Assembly: GCA_964445115.1 (NCBI GenBank)
Contig: CAYUJU010000013.1
Location: forward strand, 1-61,505
Direction of reading: 5' to 3'
Length of the DNA stretch: 61,505 nucleotides
From: CAIJXJ01 sp964445115
Lineage (GTDB): Bacteria; Pseudomonadota; Gammaproteobacteria; Burkholderiales; Methylophilaceae
The notes beneath the pieces were generated by a model that was given only the letters and a program-made list of their open reading frames with translations, did no database searches and was not told the DNA's origin. Positions within the stretch are counted from its first letter, which is position 1, and every line of letters begins with the position of its first letter. Shown in pieces: positions 43,247 through 52,188 of this stretch. A program made the position numbers and the translations under genes.

Positions 43247-45346
43247 ATGTTCACCTATAAGAAGATTTACCTTGCCGTTGTAGGCTGTGCCGCGCTTTCC
43301 CCGGCTTTCGCTGCGGAAGACGCTGCCGAGACGTCCTCCTCGATCAACCTGGCCCCTATCGTCGTCACGGCCACCCGCGTGGAGCAGAACAGTTTTGATT
43401 TGCCGGTGTCGATTGACGTCGTCGATGCGGAAACCATTCGCGATGGTCGTCCGCAAGTCAACATCTCGGAAATTGCAGTTCGCATTCCTGGCATCGTCGC
43501 CAGCAACCGCAACAATTTCTCTCAGGACATTGCGATTTCAACTCGTGGGTTTGGCGCTCGTTCTGCGTTCGGCGTTCGCGGCGTTCGCTTGTATGCCGAT
43601 GGCATCCCGATGAGCATGCCGGACGGCGCCGCGCAAAGTGGTACGTTCAACTTTGACACGGCAAACCGTGTTGAATTCATGCGAGGCCCGTTCTCAGCCT
43701 TGTATGGCAACTCTTCCGGCGGCGTAGTGCAGATGTTCACTGCAGACGGTGCAAAAAACCCTACCATCTCGGGGCGATTCACCGTTGGCAGCTATGGGTC
43801 ACAACGTGAATCACTGACTTTTGAAGGCCAGGAAGGCAACTTCAACTACATCGTCAATGCGGCGCATCAAGAGACTGACGGTTTCCGCATGTTCGGAGAA
43901 TCCACTCGCAATACCCTGCACGGAAAGTTCAGTCTGCAAGCCACCCCTGACACCAAAATCACCGTGGTCGCAACATCATTGGAACAACCAGAATCCAAGG
44001 ACTCGTTGGGCCTGACACGAGCGGAATTCCTGAAAAACCCCAGCGGCCTGTACGCTGGCTTTCCCCTTAATACCAATCCGCACGTTGACCGCACGCATAC
44101 GCAGGTTGGCGTCGTTCTCGATCACAACTTGAATGCTGAACACAGTTTCAGGGTGATGGGGTATTACGGCGTGAGAGAAAATCTGCAATATCAAGTGAGT
44201 AATAGCGTACCGTCTATTGACCGCGATTTTGGTGGGATTGATGCCCGTTGGACGTGGAAGACCAGTTTGGCCGAGCGCCCGTTTACGTTCACCGCAGGCC
44301 TCAATTACGACAACATGGAAGATGATCGCAAGGCGTACCCGGCCACAAACGGCGTGATCTCAGCGGGCCCCACACGTAACGAAACGCAGCGAGCCCGCAA
44401 TTTCGATCAGTTCGCACAATTCTCATGGGAACCTACGGATCGCTTGATATTGATCGGTGGGCTCAGACACACTCGCGTCAACTTCGATATTTCAGACAAT
44501 TATCCTGACGCTATCGATGGCAGCGGGTCTCTGGAATTCGAAAACACTAGCCCAGTCGTAGGCGCAACGTTCAAACTCACCCCGACCATCAATGTTTACG
44601 CCAACTATGGTGAAGGCTTTGAGACGCCGACATTCGTCGAAATCAATTACAACAATGCGTCTACAGGGGCTGGCCCCAATTTGGGGCTGCAGCCTAGTAA
44701 AAGCAAAAACTATGAACTCGGGGTAAAAGCGTTCGTCACCGACTCGACGAAGGTTAATCTGGCACTGTTCAAGGTGGATGCACAGAAGGAAATCGTCGTT
44801 AAAGAAAGTTCCGGTGGCAAAACCACCTATACAAACGCCGGTGACTCCGAACGAAAAGGGGTCGAACTATCCTTGGATAGCGCACTACCCCACAACTTCA
44901 ATCTTTATGCAGCGCTGACGTGGATGGAAGCGGAATACAGAGATTCGTTCACCTGCGCGTCTGGAATCTCCTGGTGTACCGCCCCCGGAATCATTAATTC
45001 CGGAAACAAAATCCCCGGCACCTACCAGTCAACGGCTTACACCGAACTCTCCTGGAGGCATCCGGCAACTGGATTTAGCACCGCCATTGAAGGGATGCAC
45101 TTCAGCAAGACTTACGTGAATGACCTGAACTCGGAGAGCACCAAGCCTTATACCATATTTAACTGGAGAGGCGGCTTTACCCAGAACCTGGGGCAATGGA
45201 AACTGGGTGAGTTTCTCCGCCTAGAAAACATTACGGATCAAAACTATACAGGCTCGGTCAAAATCAACGAATCCAAACAGCGTTACTATGAGCCAAGCCC
45301 GCCGCTCAATTGGTTGATTGGTGTGAACGCCAGCTACCAGTTCTAA
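43247..45346 (+). CDS. TonB-dependent outer-membrane receptor
   Basis: The protein has 699 residues: signal peptide to about residue 22 (..SPAFA), a TonB box (APIVVTATR), a plug domain (IPGIVASNRNN, STRGFGARSAFGVRGVRLYA, EFMRGPFSALYGNSSGGVVQ) and a 22-strand barrel ending in the aromatic YQF. It is closest in appearance to FecA/iron-siderophore type receptors; the ligand cannot be told. GGAG precedes the ATG. It is a single-gene unit with an inverted repeat upstream and a terminator downstream. Closeness to tonB and XoxF genes allows a role in metal or metallophore uptake, as inference. Confidence 0.9.
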   Translation: MFTYKKIYLAVVGCAALSPAFAAEDAAETSSSINLAPIVVTATRVEQNSFDLPVSIDVVDAETIRDGRPQVNISEIAVRIPGIVASNRNNFSQDIAISTRGFGARSAFGVRGVRLYADGIPMSMPDGAAQSGTFNFDTANRVEFMRGPFSALYGNSSGGVVQMFTADGAKNPTISGRFTVGSYGSQRESLTFEGQEGNFNYIVNAAHQETDGFRMFGESTRNTLHGKFSLQATPDTKITVVATSLEQPESKDSLGLTRAEFLKNPSGLYAGFPLNTNPHVDRTHTQVGVVLDHNLNAEHSFRVMGYYGVRENLQYQVSNSVPSIDRDFGGIDARWTWKTSLAERPFTFTAGLNYDNMEDDRKAYPATNGVISAGPTRNETQRARNFDQFAQFSWEPTDRLILIGGLRHTRVNFDISDNYPDAIDGSGSLEFENTSPVVGATFKLTPTINVYANYGEGFETPTFVEINYNNASTGAGPNLGLQPSKSKNYELGVKAFVTDSTKVNLALFKVDAQKEIVVKESSGGKTTYTNAGDSERKGVELSLDSALPHNFNLYAALTWMEAEYRDSFTCASGISWCTAPGIINSGNKIPGTYQSTAYTELSWRHPATGFSTAIEGMHFSKTYVNDLNSESTKPYTIFNWRGGFTQNLGQWKLGEFLRLENITDQNYTGSVKINESKQRYYEPSPPLNWLIGVNASYQF

Positions 45347-45363
45347 CCCCTGTGGCTGCAGAC

Positions 45364-45390
45364 AAAACCCGCTTCGGCGGGTTTTGTTTT
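45364..45390 (+). terminator. intrinsic terminator after the receptor gene
   Basis: AAAACCCGC-ttcg-GCGGGTTTT followed by GTTTT, 18 bases after the receptor stop. Confidence 0.9.
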
Positions 45391-45423
45391 TTCCGCCGCT
45401 CAATCAAGTAAAATCGCCGCATC

Positions 45424-46575
45424 ATGGCAGAAGACAGCGATCTCGAACGCACAGAACCAGCGACAGGACGACGGCTTGAAGAGGCGCGTCAGAAAGGCAA
45501 TGTCCCGCGCTCGCGGGAGATGACGACGTTCGCGATTCTGCTTGCGGCGGCATCGACGTTGCTGATGCTGGGGGAACCGCTGGCGCAGGGGCTGATGCAA
45601 CTGATGAAACGCGGCATGACGTTTGACCGCGCCGCACTCGACCAGCAGGATTTCTTGTGGAACAGCCTGATTCACGCCACGATCGACATGCTGGTGCTGT
45701 TCTTTCCGATCTTGCTGGTGGCGCTGGTCGCAGCGTTTATCGCGCCGATGGCACTTGGAGGTTGGCTGTTGAGCACGCAGGCGCTGGAACCGGATTTCGG
45801 CCGCACTAACCCGATGAAGGGCATTGCGCGCATTTTTTCCACCCACGGACTGGCCGAACTCGGCAAGGCCCTCGCCAAGTCGCTGGTCATTGGACTGGTG
45901 GGTTACTGGGTCATTGTGCACTACTGGGACGAGTCGCTCGCGCTGGTAACGGAGTCGCTGATGAGCGGTACCGCGCACATGGTTCAGCTGATCGGCTGGT
46001 CGTTTTTGACCGTCACCGCCAGCATGGCGCTGATCGTCGCGATCGACGTGCCCTTTCAACTGTGGGAATACCACCGCAAACTGCGCATGACCAAGGAAGA
46101 AGTGCGGCAGGAAATGAAGGAGAGCGAGGGCGACCCCCAACTCAAGAGCCGTATCCGCAGCATGCAGCGCGAAATGGCGCGCCGGCGCATGATGGGAGAA
46201 GTCCCCAAGGCCGACGTGATCGTGACCAACCCGACCCATTATGCCGTGGCACTGCGTTACGACGAAAAATCGATGCGCGCACCTCGTGTGATCGCCAAGG
46301 GCACTTACCTGCTGGCGGAACGCATCCGTGAACTGGGCATGGAAAACAACATTCCCGTACTCCGCACCCCGTCACTGGCGCGTGCATTGTACAAACATGC
46401 GGAACTGGATCAGGAGATTCCCACCGCGTTGTTCGCCGCGGTCGCCGAAGTGCTGGCCTATGTTTACCAGCTTCGCAGTTATAATAAGGGCGGTGGCGTA
46501 ATGCCGGAATTGCCGCAGGAAATTCCGGTGCCTGAAGGCATGGATATCGTGGAAGAAACGGAACTCACTGAATAA
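45424..46575 (+). CDS. flhB: flagellar export switch protein FlhB
   Basis: FlhB is the membrane component of the flagellar type III export gate that switches substrate class. Four hydrophobic helices in the first 210 residues precede the cytoplasmic domain; the self-cleavage motif NPTH is at 269-272, the same numbering as in Salmonella. The N terminus (EDSDLERTEPATGRRLEEAR) is typical. The length is 383 residues. The stop overlaps the flhA start by one base. Confidence 0.96.
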   Translation: MAEDSDLERTEPATGRRLEEARQKGNVPRSREMTTFAILLAAASTLLMLGEPLAQGLMQLMKRGMTFDRAALDQQDFLWNSLIHATIDMLVLFFPILLVALVAAFIAPMALGGWLLSTQALEPDFGRTNPMKGIARIFSTHGLAELGKALAKSLVIGLVGYWVIVHYWDESLALVTESLMSGTAHMVQLIGWSFLTVTASMALIVAIDVPFQLWEYHRKLRMTKEEVRQEMKESEGDPQLKSRIRSMQREMARRRMMGEVPKADVIVTNPTHYAVALRYDEKSMRAPRVIAKGTYLLAERIRELGMENNIPVLRTPSLARALYKHAELDQEIPTALFAAVAEVLAYVYQLRSYNKGGGVMPELPQEIPVPEGMDIVEETELTE

Positions 46576-48638
46576 TGGCGGTCATGACTCCTCCTCGTCT
46601 CGGATTGCGCGAACTTGCCGCCCCGCTGCTCGTCATCTTGATTCTGGCGATGATGGTGCTGCCGCTACCCGCGTTCCTGCTCGATCTGTTGTTCACCTTC
46701 AACATCGCGCTGTCCATGATCGTCATTGTGGTCAGCATGTACACGCTCAAGCCGCTCGATTTTGCAGCATTCCCTACCGTGCTACTGATGACTACATTGA
46801 TGCGGCTGTCGCTCAACGTCGCATCTTCGCGGCTTGTTCTGATGGAAGGCCATACTGGGCCGGGTGCCGCCGGCAAGGTGATTGAAACATTCGGCCATTT
46901 CCTGATCGGCGGCAACTATGCAGTCGGTATCGTCGTGTTCGTCATCCTAGTGATCATTAATTTCGTGGTGATCACCAAGGGTGCCGGACGTATTGCAGAG
47001 GTGAGCGCACGCTTCACCCTGGACGCCATGCCCGGCAAGCAGATGGCGATCGACGCCGACCTTAACGCCGGATTGATCGGCGAGGAAGAGGCACGCCGGC
47101 GTCGCCGCGAAATTGCCGAGGAAGCCGAGTTCTACGGCTCCATGGATGGTGCCAGCAAATTCGTGCGCGGCGATGCCGTGGCCGGCATCCTGATCATGCT
47201 GATCAACCTGATCGGCGGGCTAGGTGTCGGTATGTTCCAGCATGGGCTGGACTTTACGACTGCTCGTGACAACTACACTCTGCTGACCATTGGTGACGGC
47301 CTAGTCGCCCAGATTCCAGCCCTGATCATCTCCACTGCCGCCGGCATGATGGTGACCCGCGTTGGCAAGGGCGAGGATGTCGGCCAGCAGTTGCTCGGCC
47401 AGATGTTCGCTAACTCAAAGGCACTCTACGTAACCGCAGGCGCACTCGGCGTCATGGGGATCATGATGGGTTTCCAGCCATCATTCATCCTGATCGCTGG
47501 ATTGATTGGCGCTACAGCCTACATGATGGAAACCCGCGCACAGGCCGCGCAGCAACAGGAAGAAGTGCAGGAAGCCATCGCCCCGCCCCCCGAGGTCATG
47601 GAGGTGGGCTGGGACGATGTCGCGCCAGTGGATGTCCTGGGGTTGGAAGTGGGTTACCGCGTCATCCCGCTGGTCGATCGCAGCCAGGATGGCGAATTGC
47701 TGCGCCGGATCCGAGGCATCCGCAAGAAATTCGCACAGGACATGGGTTTTCTTGTGCCGGCGGTGCACATCCGGGATAACCTGGAGCTGCGTCCCAACGC
47801 CTATCGCATCGCACTGAAAGGTGTCGAGGTCGGGCAAGGGGAGGCATTGATCGGTCAATATCTCGCCATCAACCCAGGGCGCGTACTAGGGGAACTGAGC
47901 GGCACGCCCACCAAGGATCCAACCTTTGGCCTCCCAGCCGTCTGGATCAATGCAGACCTGCGCGAGCAGGCCCAGAGCTTTGGGTACACTGTCGTCGACG
48001 CCTCGACCGTGGTCGCGACCCATCTCTCCAACATCATCCAGAACCACGCTGCCGAGCTGCTGGGGCGCGAAGAAACCCAGCAACTGCTCGAACGCGTCGG
48101 CAAGGAATCGCCCAAGCTCGTGGAAGACCTGGTGCCCAAGAGCATCCCGCTGGGCACCCTGCAAAAGGTGCTGCAGAACCTGCTGCAAGAAGGGGTCCAC
48201 ATCCGCGACATGCGCACCATCATCGAGGTGCTGGCCGACAACGCGCCCCGCACGCAGGATACCGAGCAACTGACCACCTTCGTGCGGACCGCGCTGGGCC
48301 GCGCCATTACCCAGCAACTGTTCCCAGGCACCGGGGAACTGCAGGTGATCGCCCTGGCGCCACAACTGGAAAATATTTTGCTTCAGGCCACGCAGACCCC
48401 CGGGGCTGAAGGACCAGGACTTGAACCGGGACTAGCAGACCAGCTGCTGCGTGGCGTTAACCAGTCTGCCGAAAACCAGGAGCAGATGGGCATGCCGGCC
48501 GTACTGTTAGTCCCTGCCCCGATGCGCTCATTGATGGCGCGCTTCCTGCGTCGCTCGATTCCGCAGCTCTACGTCCTGTCGCATGCCGAAGTGCCGGATG
48601 GCCGCATGATCCGCGTCGTCGCCACCGTGGGCGGCTGA
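46575..48638 (+). CDS. flhA: flagellar export gate protein FlhA
   Basis: FlhA forms the nonameric ring of the flagellar export gate. About eight helices occupy the first 320 residues with the conserved FHIPEP-type loop (VTKGAGRIAEVSARFTLDAM, PGKQMAIDADLNAGLIGEEE); the cytoplasmic part has WINADLREQAQSFGYTVVDA. The length is 687 residues. Downstream one expects flhF and the flagellar regulators, but the next gene is a SoxYZ-like protein, so the flagellar cluster stops here. Confidence 0.96.
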   Translation: MAVMTPPRLGLRELAAPLLVILILAMMVLPLPAFLLDLLFTFNIALSMIVIVVSMYTLKPLDFAAFPTVLLMTTLMRLSLNVASSRLVLMEGHTGPGAAGKVIETFGHFLIGGNYAVGIVVFVILVIINFVVITKGAGRIAEVSARFTLDAMPGKQMAIDADLNAGLIGEEEARRRRREIAEEAEFYGSMDGASKFVRGDAVAGILIMLINLIGGLGVGMFQHGLDFTTARDNYTLLTIGDGLVAQIPALIISTAAGMMVTRVGKGEDVGQQLLGQMFANSKALYVTAGALGVMGIMMGFQPSFILIAGLIGATAYMMETRAQAAQQQEEVQEAIAPPPEVMEVGWDDVAPVDVLGLEVGYRVIPLVDRSQDGELLRRIRGIRKKFAQDMGFLVPAVHIRDNLELRPNAYRIALKGVEVGQGEALIGQYLAINPGRVLGELSGTPTKDPTFGLPAVWINADLREQAQSFGYTVVDASTVVATHLSNIIQNHAAELLGREETQQLLERVGKESPKLVEDLVPKSIPLGTLQKVLQNLLQEGVHIRDMRTIIEVLADNAPRTQDTEQLTTFVRTALGRAITQQLFPGTGELQVIALAPQLENILLQATQTPGAEGPGLEPGLADQLLRGVNQSAENQEQMGMPAVLLVPAPMRSLMARFLRRSIPQLYVLSHAEVPDGRMIRVVATVGG

Positions 48639-48752
48639 CCCGGCCGCGCAGGGTCATGGGGGAATCCCCGAGTGAACTTGTAAAGCATCAACATGTCTAG
48701 GTAGATACGGTTTTACTAATATTCAAAATTCATACCGATCCAGGAGATTCCC

Positions 48753-49556
48753 ATGCGCATCACCCGAAACCTTTTGCAAGCAGTGACGCTCACCGGCGCA
48801 CTGCTGGCTTTCAGCAGCCATGCCATGGCCGAAGCCGAAGACAAATTCTGGCCCGCCATGAAGGAAGCGTTCTTCGCAGGCAAGACCATCCAAGAAGGTC
48901 CCTTCATCAAGCTGGAAGCCCCAAAACGTGCCGAAAGCGGGGCACAGGTCCCGTTGACGCTCACTATCGAAAAGCCGTTGACCGGCGCGGACGCCATCAA
49001 GAAGGTCTATCTTCTGGTGGACGCCAACCCGATCCAGTTAGCCGCGATCTACCACTTCACGCCACTCAACGGGCAGGCGCAGGTTGATACTCGCATCCGA
49101 CTGGAAACCGACTCCTACATCCGCGCCATCGGCGAAACGGAAGACGGTCGCTATTTCATGTCGACCACCACCGTGCGCGCGGCAGGCGGCTGTGGCGGTG
49201 CGCTCGAAGTGAACATGGCGGAAATTCGCGCCAAGTCGGGCAAGATCAAGATGAACGTCTCCGAACCGGTGAAGAAGGGCGAAATCAACCAGGCCACCTT
49301 CCGCATCAAGCATCCGATGATGACAGGGCTGCAGCGCGACCTGTCCACCGGCGGCTTCTGGCCTGCATTCTTCATCAACAAGGTCGCCTTCACCTACAAC
49401 GGTCAACCCTTGATGCACGCTGATCTGGGCGTCGCGATCAGCGAGGACCCGTACATGCGCATCAACTTCGTCGCCGATGCTCCCGGCAAGATCGAAGCCA
49501 AGGCAGAAGACAACGAGGGCCGGACCTTCGTACAGGATGTCGAGGTCAAACTCTGA
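48753..49556 (+). CDS. quinoprotein dehydrogenase-associated SoxYZ-like carrier protein
   Basis: The protein is a fusion of a SoxY-like and a SoxZ-like domain (267 residues) with a signal peptide (to about residue 26, SSHAMA). In SoxY the GGCGG arm ends the protein and carries sulfur on its cysteine; here GGCGG is internal (145-149, C147) and is followed by a SoxZ domain (FRIKHPMMTGLQRDLSTGGF). Proteins of this layout accompany PQQ-dependent alcohol dehydrogenases; what they carry is not established. GGAG precedes the ATG. It faces the cytochrome b561 gene across a shared terminator. Confidence 0.85.
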   Translation: MRITRNLLQAVTLTGALLAFSSHAMAEAEDKFWPAMKEAFFAGKTIQEGPFIKLEAPKRAESGAQVPLTLTIEKPLTGADAIKKVYLLVDANPIQLAAIYHFTPLNGQAQVDTRIRLETDSYIRAIGETEDGRYFMSTTTVRAAGGCGGALEVNMAEIRAKSGKIKMNVSEPVKKGEINQATFRIKHPMMTGLQRDLSTGGFWPAFFINKVAFTYNGQPLMHADLGVAISEDPYMRINFVADAPGKIEAKAEDNEGRTFVQDVEVKL

Positions 49557-49575
49557 CCCTAACCAGGTACCAACG

Positions 49576-49601
49576 AAAAAGGGCGCCGCGGCGCCCTTTT
49601 T
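49576..49601. terminator. bidirectional terminator between the SoxYZ-like and b561 genes
   Basis: AAAAA-GGGCGCC-gc-GGCGCCC-TTTTT is symmetrical and serves the convergent transcripts on both sides. Confidence 0.9.
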
Positions 49602-49619
49602 CATGCTATCGATCCTCGA

Positions 49620-50219
49620 TTAACCGTGGATGGACATGCGCTTCATGATGTCGTCCTTGTCGATCACCTTGTGCTTGATCGCAGCGGCGACATGCAACAC
49701 CACCATCAGCAGCAGGACAAAACCGATCACTTCATGCGCTTCCTTGAACAGGTCGCGCATCGCCGCATTGTCCAAGCCGGCCATCAGCTCGATACCGAAC
49801 CACTTGATACCGAATTTGCTGTTGATCGCCATCAACAGGCCGCTGATGGGCATCGCCAGCATCAGCACGTAGAGCAGCTTGTGAGTCAAGCCCGCGACTT
49901 TCTGGTCACGCGCGCTCATCGTGGCAGGATATGCCGGTGCGGGGTGCGTCACGCGCCAGAATACGCGGAACAGAATCAGTACCAGCAACGTCACGCCGAT
50001 CGATTTGTGCAGGTTGAAATAGAAGGTTCGCAGGCTGGTCGGCTCCACGAAACTGATGGTATGGATGCCGAGATTGAACAGGTCCAGCGATTCGACCTTC
50101 AGTTCCTTGGGCAATTCATGCATCCAGAACCCCAGGGCAAACATCGCGATGAGCATGAGCCCGGTAATCCAGTGCAGCAGGATGGCAGTCTTGTTGTAAC
50201 GTTGTACGGTTTGGTTCAT
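49620..50219 (-). CDS. cytochrome b561 family membrane protein
   Basis: The protein has 199 residues and four hydrophobic helices. Histidines at the expected haem positions are visible in helix 1 (ILLHWITGLMLIAMFALGFW), helix 2 (FYFNLHKSIGVTLLVLILFR), after helix 2-3 (AGLTHKLLYVLMLAMPISG) and in helix 4 (EAHEVIGFVLLLMVVLHVAA), so two b haems are likely. Family members pass electrons between quinol and periplasmic partners. Its place between the SoxYZ-like gene and the relay hydrolase suggests a part in the same quinoprotein system. Confidence 0.88.
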   Translation of the reverse strand: MNQTVQRYNKTAILLHWITGLMLIAMFALGFWMHELPKELKVESLDLFNLGIHTISFVEPTSLRTFYFNLHKSIGVTLLVLILFRVFWRVTHPAPAYPATMSARDQKVAGLTHKLLYVLMLAMPISGLLMAINSKFGIKWFGIELMAGLDNAAMRDLFKEAHEVIGFVLLLMVVLHVAAAIKHKVIDKDDIMKRMSIHG

Positions 50220-50413
50220 GTTTCAGTCCTAGTCATCAGTAATAGGCTCATGGGCACTCCGGCCGCGAAGCACAAGGCGTTTGGAATATACACGCTTTTC
50301 ATGCAAGATTGCATCATGTTTCGACGCTGAAAAAGTGTCGGAGTTCAGCGAACCATCCCGCTTGGCGCATGGTCCGACTCTGAACGGAACAACACCGAGA
50401 AAAAGGAATTCAC

Positions 50414-51328
50414 ATGCTGCTACGCCCGCTGCCGCTGATCACCCTGCTACTGTCCACCACACTGGTCCAAGCCGCCCCACTCCCGGTGGAAGAAGCCGCA
50501 CCCGGCGTGTTTGTTCATCACGGTACCCACAAGGATATCGACGCGGATTACGGCGGCGACATCTGCAATATCGGCTTCATCGTCGGCGAGCGCGGCGTAG
50601 CAGTCATCGACACGGGAGGATCAGCCAAGGTCGGCAGGCAATTGCGCGAAGCGATTCGCAACGTCACCGACAAACCGATTCTGTACGTCATCAACACCCA
50701 CATCCATCCAGACCACATTTTCGGCAACGCAGCATTCAAGCAGGACAACCCGGTGTTCGCCGGACACGAGAAGCTGGCCGCGGCGATGGCACAGCGCAAG
50801 GATGCGTATCTGCGGAATCAGTCACAGTGGGTCGGGGCAGATGCCGCAGACAGCGAAATCATCCCGCCCTCGCTTGCCGTAAAAACCACCCATACGCTGG
50901 ACTTGGGCGGACGGACGCTGCAACTGACAGCACACCCCACCGCCCACACCAACAACGACCTGAGCGTGCTGGATAGCCAATCCGCAACACTCTGGTCCGG
51001 CGATCTGGTGTTCGTGGAACGCACCCCCTCCGTCGACGGCGACCTCCAGGGTTGGCTCAACGTCATCGACCAACTGCGAAACGTCAATGCGACACGCGTC
51101 GTTCCTGGGCATGGCCCGGTGACCGCAGACTGGAAAACGGCCCTCGACAACGAGCAACGCTATCTCGCCGGCCTGTTGCAGGACATTCGCGCCGCCATCA
51201 AGGCGGGCAAGACCATGGAGCAGACGATGGAAACTGCCAATCGCGGCGAACAGGGCAAATGGGCACTGTTCGATATCGTCAACCGCCGCAACGTCAACAC
51301 GGTGTTCCCGGCCTTGGAGTGGGAGTAG
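50414..51328 (+). CDS. quinoprotein relay system zinc metallohydrolase
   Basis: The protein is a secreted metallo-beta-lactamase-fold enzyme (304 residues; signal peptide to about residue 20). The metal motif THIHPDH is at 95-101 (H96, H98, D100, H101), the next ligands are in TAHPTAHTNNDL, SGDLVF and PGHGPV. Such proteins are found next to SoxYZ-like carriers and PQQ dehydrogenases and are thought to be part of a 'quinoprotein relay'; the reaction is unknown. A purine-rich AGAAAAAGGAA precedes the ATG. The 194-base divergent gap with b561 has no confident promoter. Confidence 0.85.
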   Translation: MLLRPLPLITLLLSTTLVQAAPLPVEEAAPGVFVHHGTHKDIDADYGGDICNIGFIVGERGVAVIDTGGSAKVGRQLREAIRNVTDKPILYVINTHIHPDHIFGNAAFKQDNPVFAGHEKLAAAMAQRKDAYLRNQSQWVGADAADSEIIPPSLAVKTTHTLDLGGRTLQLTAHPTAHTNNDLSVLDSQSATLWSGDLVFVERTPSVDGDLQGWLNVIDQLRNVNATRVVPGHGPVTADWKTALDNEQRYLAGLLQDIRAAIKAGKTMEQTMETANRGEQGKWALFDIVNRRNVNTVFPALEWE

Positions 51329-51451
51329 GCGCAGCCTGAATTTTTCAGTCTCTCCGCCCGCGTTGCGTGCGGCCAATCGCCTCATAGACGCAGGGGCTTT
51401 AGCTGCTACAATGCAGACTTTTTGGCAAACGCTCACTCTTCTCCGGCCGGC

Positions 51452-52180
51452 ATGGCACACAGCGACTACAGTTATCAGACCACTCAGAAAAGCCTGCTGG
51501 CCACGATGCTGCTTTCGCTCGTCCTGCATGCGGTTGGCGTGGCCTATCTGCGTCCGTTCGCATTCGATGCCGACAAGGTGACGCCGCCTTTGGTCGTCGA
51601 ACTGCAGCGACCGGAGCCGCCGCCTCCACCACCGCCTGAACCAGAGCCTGAGCCCCCCAAGCCAGAACCGCCGAAACCGCAACCCAAACCGTTGCCCCCT
51701 CCGCCGATCAAGACGCCATTGCCGCCGCCCGTGGAACGTGCCGTCATCCCGGATGCACTGCCCCCCCCTCCGCCACCGCAGGTCATTGCTGCCGCGCCCG
51801 AGAAGGTGGCCGAGCCCACCTTCGTCGCGCCGCCTTCGGAGCCGACACCTGTCAAACGCGAACCGGAGCCGGTCGTGGAAGAAGCCATCGACTGGGCGAA
51901 GTATGGGGGTGTGCTAGCCGATGAGTTCAAAAAGCATCAGAAATTTCCGCGGATAGCTCAACAACGTGGTTGGCAAGGCACGGTACGAGTCAAACTCGAG
52001 GTCGAAAATGGTGTCATGGTATCCAGCGCCATCAGCGAATCCAGTGGATATGAAGTACTGGACAAACAGGCACTAGAGGCCACCAAAAAGGCCACCCTTT
52101 TCCCTCCGCTGCCTGACAACCTTAAAAATCGCAAATTCACCATCACGGTCCCTGTCGTTTACCGATTCAAGAGCGACTAG
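51452..52180 (+). CDS. tonB: energy-transducing protein TonB
   Basis: TonB couples the inner-membrane proton motive force to outer-membrane receptors. One N-terminal helix (about residues 15-31) precedes a long proline-rich spacer (PEPPPPPPPEPEPEPPKPEP and similar) and the C-terminal domain with YPxxAxxxGxxGxVxVxFxV-like spacing (FPRIAQQRGWQGTVRVKLEV). The length is 242 residues. The ATG at 51452 is chosen over a TTG at 51422. No exbB/exbD is in the window. Confidence 0.92.
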   Translation: MAHSDYSYQTTQKSLLATMLLSLVLHAVGVAYLRPFAFDADKVTPPLVVELQRPEPPPPPPPEPEPEPPKPEPPKPQPKPLPPPPIKTPLPPPVERAVIPDALPPPPPPQVIAAAPEKVAEPTFVAPPSEPTPVKREPEPVVEEAIDWAKYGGVLADEFKKHQKFPRIAQQRGWQGTVRVKLEVENGVMVSSAISESSGYEVLDKQALEATKKATLFPPLPDNLKNRKFTITVPVVYRFKSD

Positions 52181-52188
52181 TTAAGTGA

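Noticed and set aside
48659..48669. GGGGAATCCCC palindrome after flhA
   Set aside because: Too short and without T-run; no evidence that it terminates or binds a regulator.
51593..51790. Proline-codon repeats in tonB considered as a DNA repeat
   Set aside because: They are explained by the normal proline-rich spacer of TonB, not by an independent repeat element.
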